Notes under the pieces: model-generated
Seen by the model: only the letters and a program-made list of their open reading frames with translations
Told to the model about the DNA's origin: nothing
The model's database searches: none
In this document: positions 33,258 to 36,814 of the stretch, piece after piece
How the letters are laid out: each line of letters opens with the position of its first letter
How positions within the stretch are numbered: the stretch's first letter is position 1
NCBI GenBank assembly: GCA_022340715.1
Contig: JAJDNK010000010.1
Span: 1 to 36,814, forward strand
Reading direction: 5' to 3'
DNA: 36,814 nt
DNA from: a bacterium BMS3Abin03
Lineage (GTDB): Bacteria > Bacteroidota > Ignavibacteria > Ignavibacteriales > Ignavibacteriaceae
Program-made: the position numbers and the translations under genes

Positions 33258-34604
33258 TCAATTAATACCGTTCACATATTTATCAATTCCATGTGCTGCT
33301 TGTTTTCCATCATAAGCAGCATTTACTACTTCTTTACCGCCATTGATACAATCACCACCGGCAAATACTTTTGGATTATCTGTTTGGTATGTTTCTTCGT
33401 TAACTATAACACGACCGTTTTTAATTTCTAGGTCGGGAATTGTTTCCAGGAAATTCGAATTTGCCTCTTGTCCTAATGCATAGATTACCATATCAACAGG
33501 AATTTCAAATTCAGAATTTTTAACCGGAACAGGTTTTCTTCTTCCGCTTTCATCTTCTTCACCTAATTCCATTTTTACGCACTTTATACTTTCAACATTG
33601 TTCTTGCCTATAAATTCAACGGGTGATGTTAAGAAGTGAAAAATTATTCCATCGTTTTTTGCAAGACGATATTCAAAACTGTTTGCGGGCATTTCCTCAG
33701 CAGTCCTTCTGTAAATTATCATCACTTTTTCTGCACCCAACCTTTTTGCTTCCGTAGCCGCATCGATTGCTGTGTTACCGGCACCGATAATTGCAACGTG
33801 TTTTCCAACATCAACTGCTTTATATTTTTCTTTTTTTACTTTTTCGATGAACTCAAGTGCACCAACAACACCTTTAAGATTTTCGCCCGGTATTCTTAGC
33901 TTTCCGCTTTCACCTAAACCAACACCTATAAAAATGCTGTCGTGTTTTTTTAATAATTCATCGATCGAAATGTTATCACCTACTTTCACACCGATTTTAA
34001 TTTTCACGCCGAAACTTTTAACCAAATCTACTTCTTTCAAGCTATCCGCCTGAATTGTTTTATACGGAGCGATTCCCCAGGTATCCAATCCGCCGGGAGT
34101 TTCTTTCGATTCATATATTTGAACATTATAACCGAGCAAAGCCAACTCTGCTCCACAGGCTAAGCCCGCGGGACCCGAGCCAATAATTCCAACCGATTTT
34201 CCGTTTTCCTTTTTAGGGGTGAATAATTTTGGCATTCCCAATTCAAAGTAATTGTCTATCGCATATCTCTGTAGTCTTCCAATTTCAATTGCCTTTTCAC
34301 CTTTTTCTACATAAACACAGGAACCTTCACAGAGAATTTCTACAGGACAAGCCTTAGCACAAGTAAGTGCTGCCCAGTTAGAGCTAAATATAGTTTTTGC
34401 TGAACCAATTAAATTCTCCGTTGCGATTTTTTTTATAAATGTCGGAATATCGATATGAGTTGGGCAAGCCTTTGTGCAAGGTGAATCATAACAAAATAAA
34501 CAACGATTTGCTTCATTGATAGCAGCGTTTCTCGTGAACGGCGGAGTGATCTCTTTGAAATTTTCTTTGTACTGTTCGTCAGTTAGTTTGTCAGCAATAT
34601 TCAT
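33258..34604 (-). CDS. preT: Dihydropyrimidine dehydrogenase, NAD(P)H-binding subunit PreT
   Basis: 448 residues. The N-terminal iron-sulfur domain has two Cys clusters, Cys35/38/43/47 and Cys82/86/92/96, as in the glutamate-synthase-beta/DPD N-terminal family. The FAD-binding GSGPAG (142-147) follows with ESKETPGGLDTWGI. A second nucleotide fold is IIGAGNTAIDAA with the YRRT motif, and the C-terminal FAD segment is VFAGGDCINGG. It passes electrons from NAD(P)H to PreA. It is slightly longer than E. coli PreT (about 412). It lies 40 bases after the aminotransferase gene and upstream of preA. Confidence 0.94.
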   Translation of the reverse strand: MNIADKLTDEQYKENFKEITPPFTRNAAINEANRCLFCYDSPCTKACPTHIDIPTFIKKIATENLIGSAKTIFSSNWAALTCAKACPVEILCEGSCVYVEKGEKAIEIGRLQRYAIDNYFELGMPKLFTPKKENGKSVGIIGSGPAGLACGAELALLGYNVQIYESKETPGGLDTWGIAPYKTIQADSLKEVDLVKSFGVKIKIGVKVGDNISIDELLKKHDSIFIGVGLGESGKLRIPGENLKGVVGALEFIEKVKKEKYKAVDVGKHVAIIGAGNTAIDAATEAKRLGAEKVMIIYRRTAEEMPANSFEYRLAKNDGIIFHFLTSPVEFIGKNNVESIKCVKMELGEEDESGRRKPVPVKNSEFEIPVDMVIYALGQEANSNFLETIPDLEIKNGRVIVNEETYQTDNPKVFAGGDCINGGKEVVNAAYDGKQAAHGIDKYVNGIN

Positions 34605-34605
34605 T

Positions 34606-34641
34606 GATTTGGCGATTTAATGATTTTAAGATTTGTTGATT
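34606..34641. repeat. Degenerate GATTT tandem tract between aminotransferase gene and preT
   Basis: Five GATT/GATTT units at 8-9-base spacing fill the gap between two co-directional genes and overlap the region where the preT ribosome-binding site would be. On the coding strand these read as AAATC units. A shorter tract lies at 30305-30330. Confidence 0.4.
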
Positions 34642-34644
34642 GAA

Positions 34645-35961
34645 TTAACATCTTGCCAGGGCTTTATCCATCGTTTTAATAAAATCATCCACTTCACTTT
34701 TTGTTACAGTAAGCGGTGGAGAAATTCTAACCACATTTCCATAAAGTCCGCCTTTACCGATCAGCACTCCTTCTTTTTTCATTTCTTCAAAAAGTTTTAC
34801 AACCAGAGCCGCGTCGGGCACTTTATTTTCTTTAACGAATTCACAAGCCTGCATTAATCCCATACCTCTTACATCTCCGATGGAAGGATATTTTTTCTGG
34901 AGGTCTTCTAAACCTTCTCTTAAATGTTGACCAACAATATTTGAATTTTCTGCCAAGTTTTCTTCTTCCATCACTTCTATCGTTGCAAGTGCTGCTGCCA
35001 TTGAAACAGGGTTACCACCGAAAGTAGAAATCGTAAGTCCTGTGAAACTGTCTGCTATATCAGTTCGCGCAATAGTTACACCGAGGGGAGTGCCATTTGC
35101 AATTCCTTTTGCTGCAGTCATGATATCAGGTTCAACTTCCCAGTGTTCGATTCCAAACATTCTTTTGCCTGTTCTTCCGAAACCGGTTTGTACTTCATCT
35201 GCAATGAATACACCGCCGTATTTTTTTATGATTGGAACTGCAACCTGAAAATATTCCTTTGGTGGGGTTATAAATCCGCCAACACCTTGAATCGGTTCTG
35301 CGATGAGTCCTGCAATGTTACCGGTAGTTGTGGTCATAATTAATTCTTCGATATCCTGCGCACATTTTATTTCGCAGGATGGATATGAAAGTCCTAAAGG
35401 ACAACGATAACAGTAAGGACTTACGGCGTGCTTGATTCCCGGTACATGAGTTCCTCCGTGACGCCAGGGTGCGTGTCCGGTCATACTCATTGCAAGTAAT
35501 GAACGACCACTGTAACTGTGACGTAAGGCGATAATTTCCTGGTTACCTGTGTAATGCTGTGCTAAAAATACAGCAGTTTCATCTGCTTCGGTTCCGCTGC
35601 TGGTGAAATAAGTTTTTTTCAATTTGCCGGGAGTGATTTCAGCAAGCTTTTCCGCAAGTGCAACTATTTTTTCATTAGGATATAATGTTGATGTGTGTTG
35701 AAGCTTACCAACCTGTTCAGCAATTTTAGATGTTACTTTTGGATTGCAGTGCCCAACGCTGATTGTTAAAATCCCTCCGAAGAAATCGAGATACTTATTT
35801 CCTTCGGGATCGTAGACATACATCCCATCTCCATGATCGATAGCGAGTGATTCCTTATAATAGTTGGCTACACTCGGAAACAGAAACTCTTTATGCTTTG
35901 CACGGATTTCTGAAGAGCTTATTTTTTTTTCTTCACTTACTTTTGTATTGACCTGTGCCAT
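34645..35961 (-). CDS. Class III PLP-dependent aminotransferase, AGXT2-like; probable beta-alanine aminotransferase
   Basis: 438 residues with the class III signature: Asp255 in VFIADEVQTGFGRTG (ring-nitrogen contact) and Lys285 in TAAKGIANG (Schiff base). The cofactor phosphate site is SSGTEADETA near residue 121. The insert CYRCPLGLSYPSCEIKC (184-200) is typical of the AGXT2-type branch. In this cluster the natural job is transfer of the amino group of beta-alanine, the product of the pyrimidine pathway, to pyruvate or a similar acceptor, giving malonate semialdehyde. Related enzymes use alanine-glyoxylate or aspartate-like donors, so the donor is inferred. AAAGGA lies upstream of the ATG; 21 bases separate it from the preceding gene. 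Confidence 0.9.
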   Translation of the reverse strand: MAQVNTKVSEEKKISSSEIRAKHKEFLFPSVANYYKESLAIDHGDGMYVYDPEGNKYLDFFGGILTISVGHCNPKVTSKIAEQVGKLQHTSTLYPNEKIVALAEKLAEITPGKLKKTYFTSSGTEADETAVFLAQHYTGNQEIIALRHSYSGRSLLAMSMTGHAPWRHGGTHVPGIKHAVSPYCYRCPLGLSYPSCEIKCAQDIEELIMTTTTGNIAGLIAEPIQGVGGFITPPKEYFQVAVPIIKKYGGVFIADEVQTGFGRTGKRMFGIEHWEVEPDIMTAAKGIANGTPLGVTIARTDIADSFTGLTISTFGGNPVSMAAALATIEVMEEENLAENSNIVGQHLREGLEDLQKKYPSIGDVRGMGLMQACEFVKENKVPDAALVVKLFEEMKKEGVLIGKGGLYGNVVRISPPLTVTKSEVDDFIKTMDKALARC

Positions 35962-35982
35962 TGAAATTTCCTTTAAATATTT

Positions 35983-36814
35983 TTAAATCTTTACAAGTTC
36001 TTCATAAGTTTCAGGACGACGGTCGCGGAAAAACTGCCAGACATTTCGTACTTCCTGTATTTCATCAAGATCGAGATCGGCAACAACAAGTTCATCTTTA
36101 TCGCGGCTGCCTTGTGCAATTATTTTTCCACGGGGGGAACAAAAATAGCTGCTTCCATAAAACTCACCGATGTTCCATGGTGCTTCTTTACCAACCCTGT
36201 TAATCGCGCCTACAAAATATCCGTTAGCGACTGCGTGAGCAGGCTGCTCGAGTTCCCAGAGATATTCAGATAATCCTGCAACTGTTGCAGAAGGATTAAG
36301 AACTATTTCCGCGCCGTTTAATCCTAATGCACGTGCGCCTTCCGGGAAATGCCTGTCATAACAAATGTAAACACCGATGTCTGCATAGGCAGTTTGGAAA
36401 ACGGGGAAGCCAAGGTTGCCGGGTTTGAAATAGAATTTTTCCCAGAAGCCCGGATCGCAATGAGGAATGTGATGCTTGCGGTATTTGCCGAGATAATTTC
36501 CGTCGGCGTTAATTACGGCAGCAGTGTTATAATAAATACCTGTTATTTCTTCCTCATAAATCGGAACAACGATTACCATGTTATGTTTCTTTGCTACTTC
36601 CTGCATAAGCTTGGTTGTTGGTCCGTCAGGAATTTTTTCAACCATAGCGTACCATTTTGTTTTTTGCTCGGCGCAGAAATAAGGTCCGTAAAATAATTCC
36701 TGTAAGCATAAAACCTGAACACCTTTTTTTGCTGCCTCTTCGATCATCTTAAGGTGTTTTTCAATCATTGCATTTTTTATTTTTTCAATTGGTTCTTCAG
36801 TCGATCCGGCAAGT
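35983..36814 (-). CDS. Beta-ureidopropionase (N-carbamoyl-beta-alanine amidohydrolase), 5' end beyond the window
   Basis: The frame is open from the stop at 35983 to the window edge. An internal ATG at 36768 exists, but 15 further residues (LAGSTEEPIEKIKNA) precede it and fit the family N-terminus, so the true start lies to the right. The nitrilase-superfamily triad is visible: Glu in CLQELFYG, Lys in GKYRKHHIPH, Cys in VYICYDRHFPEG. The active-site surroundings match beta-ureidopropionase and N-carbamoylputrescine amidase; the neighbouring pyrimidine genes favour the former. It cleaves N-carbamoyl-beta-alanine to beta-alanine, CO2 and ammonia, the third step of the pathway. Confidence 0.9.
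   Translation of the reverse strand, partial: LAGSTEEPIEKIKNAMIEKHLKMIEEAAKKGVQVLCLQELFYGPYFCAEQKTKWYAMVEKIPDGPTTKLMQEVAKKHNMVIVVPIYEEEITGIYYNTAAVINADGNYLGKYRKHHIPHCDPGFWEKFYFKPGNLGFPVFQTAYADIGVYICYDRHFPEGARALGLNGAEIVLNPSATVAGLSEYLWELEQPAHAVANGYFVGAINRVGKEAPWNIGEFYGSSYFCSPRGKIIAQGSRDKDELVVADLDLDEIQEVRNVWQFFRDRRPETYEELVKI

Noticed and set aside
36766..36768. ATG taken as the true start of beta-ureidopropionase
   Set aside because: The frame continues upstream to the window edge with family-like residues, so the gene is cut by the window.

Overview
The window is an AT-rich bacterial chromosome segment. It most likely comes from the Ignavibacteria/Melioribacter side of the Bacteroidota-Chlorobi group. 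Three secreted proteins end in type IX secretion (T9SS) sorting domains, two of them with the YPNPFNP-S/T-T motif typical of that group. There is also a PorV-like barrel protein, a carboxypeptidase-regulatory-domain TonB receptor and a TIGR02757 protein. The lineage is inferred from protein style; there is no rRNA or marker tree. I saw no tRNA, rRNA, CRISPR array, transposase, phage gene or integrase.

Layout. (1) 1-9627, minus strand: an envelope cluster transcribed leftward. It holds a T9SS cargo with Asp-box repeats, a TonB-dependent receptor (GTG start), a 954-aa T9SS cargo, a PorV/PorQ-family barrel, a TRAP large permease (DctM) and the first codons of another membrane protein. (2) 9897-12850, plus strand: a histidine kinase and an NtrC-class sigma-54 activator, preceded by a sigma-54-like -24/-12 element and an upstream dyad. 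(3) 12887-15910: a SAM methyltransferase, a TIGR02757 protein and a secreted T9SS cargo of unknown activity. (4) 16429-24176, plus strand: an OPT oligopeptide transporter, an MFS transporter, two tandem paralogous exported barrel-like proteins, an M29-type aminopeptidase, peptide deformylase and methionyl-tRNA formyltransferase. The first five suggest peptide uptake and hydrolysis. (5) 24179-27631, minus strand: a SnoaL/DUF4440 protein, an Ada-type alkylation repair/regulator protein and an ABC exporter. (6) 27915-36814, minus strand: a pyrimidine salvage and degradation cluster. It holds a fungal-type cytosine deaminase, a DUF2809 membrane protein, an NCS1 nucleobase permease, dihydropyrimidinase, PreA, PreT, a class III aminotransferase and a beta-ureidopropionase cut by the right edge.

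How region 6 works together (inference from families): NCS1 imports a pyrimidine base and the deaminase turns cytosine into uracil. PreT/PreA reduces uracil to dihydrouracil, dihydropyrimidinase opens the ring, and beta-ureidopropionase releases beta-alanine, CO2 and ammonia. The aminotransferase would move the amino group to give malonate semialdehyde. The intergenic spaces hold several distinct palindromic elements, including one between preT and preA. Most genes are conventional; nothing here demonstrates a wholly new system. The least explained parts are the TonB/T9SS cargo/PorV/TRAP arrangement, the secreted protein at 14735-15910, and the peptide-uptake cluster with its tandem exported paralogs.
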